Below are positions 63,865-64,000 of a stretch of 64,000 nucleotides of DNA, piece by piece. This DNA comes from Clostridia bacterium. GTDB lineage: Bacteria; Bacillota; Clostridia; Christensenellales; UBA1242. The stretch spans positions 5,408 through 69,407 of the forward strand of contig CAAGAO010000018.1 in assembly GCA_900767835.1 (NCBI GenBank), given 5' to 3'. The position numbers and the translations under genes are program-made. Each line of letters opens with the position of its first letter. Positions within the stretch are counted from its first letter, which is position 1. The notes under the pieces were generated by a model, which had not been told where the DNA came from, did not search any database, and saw nothing but the letters and a program-made list of their open reading frames with translations.

Positions 63865-63948
63865 AAACTGTGATGCCGTTATTTATAACGGATTTGCGTT
63901 AGCAAATTGATTTGTGAAAGAAATGAACAAAGCAACATCACATAGTTT
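63865..63948. other. Third four-way-junction candidate at the right end
   Basis: AAACTGTGATG (63865-63875) pairs with CATCAC and AGTTT (63936-63948, two-base bulge). Inside are three hairpins: CCGTTA/TAACGG (63876-63891), ATTTGC/GCAAAT (63892-63907) and a weaker TTTGT/ACAAA (63911-63931). Another palindrome (TTTATGC/GCATAAA) lies in the last 30 bases of the window. Confidence 0.5.
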
Positions 63949-64000
63949 ATATTAAGGAGCGAGAGATAGTGACTTTATGCTTGCATAAAAAGACACTAGA

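Overview
This 64 kb window comes from a very AT-rich, endospore-forming member of the Bacillota, most likely an uncultured gut-type Clostridia lineage. The evidence is Firmicutes-type operons (pth-mfd, walJ next to an HtrA protease, spoIIGA-sigE-sigG), SpoIIQ and SpoVG, strong AGGAGG-like ribosome binding sites, and sigma-A promoters of the form TTGACA-N17-TATAAT. I saw no tRNA, rRNA, insertion sequence, prophage or CRISPR array. The species assignment is inference only.

Layout. 1-9.8 kb: the end of an M1 aminopeptidase, a degenerate GlmU-like protein, pth, mfd, a PrsA/SurA-like lipoprotein and an LPG-synthase-type membrane protein. 9.9-14.5 kb: a small exported protein, a polysaccharide deacetylase, a glycerol-1-phosphate dehydrogenase relative lacking expected metal ligands, a YwmB-like protein, spoIIQ and acpP. 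14.9-43.7 kb: two consecutive giant lipoprotein genes (6298 and 3256 codons) built from Ig-like stretches and GLUG-type beta-helix modules, filling almost half the window. 44-49 kb: spoVG, murC, rpmE, then a BspA/DUF285-repeat surface protein whose promoter carries a run of nine G in its spacer, and a DUF1540 protein. 49-55 kb: rplI, walJ, a lipoprotein HtrA protease, spoIIGA, sigE and sigG. 55-64 kb: a transglutaminase-like protein, a small RNA-modification operon, a frameshifted UAP1-type UDP-sugar pyrophosphorylase, the L19 leader with rplS, and small membrane or unknown proteins.

How the genes fit together. The core is conserved cell-envelope and sporulation housekeeping: peptidoglycan precursor supply, MurC, the WalJ/HtrA surface pair, and the SpoIIGA-SigE-SigG and SpoIIQ sporulation machinery. 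Into this is set a large investment in cell-surface proteins: two giant lipoproteins and one repeat protein with a potentially phase-variable promoter.

The most interesting signals are: (1) the colinear pair of giant beta-helix lipoproteins; (2) the TTGACA-N16-TATAAT promoter with a G9 tract, which looks like a length-switchable promoter; (3) recurring four-way-junction (cloverleaf) DNA/RNA elements, two of them flanking the sporulation sigma genes and a third, weaker one at the right end; (4) a -1 frameshift in the UAP1-type enzyme at a slippery heptamer, in a genome whose GlmU relative appears catalytically dead; and (5) two genes whose promoters predict leaderless mRNAs.
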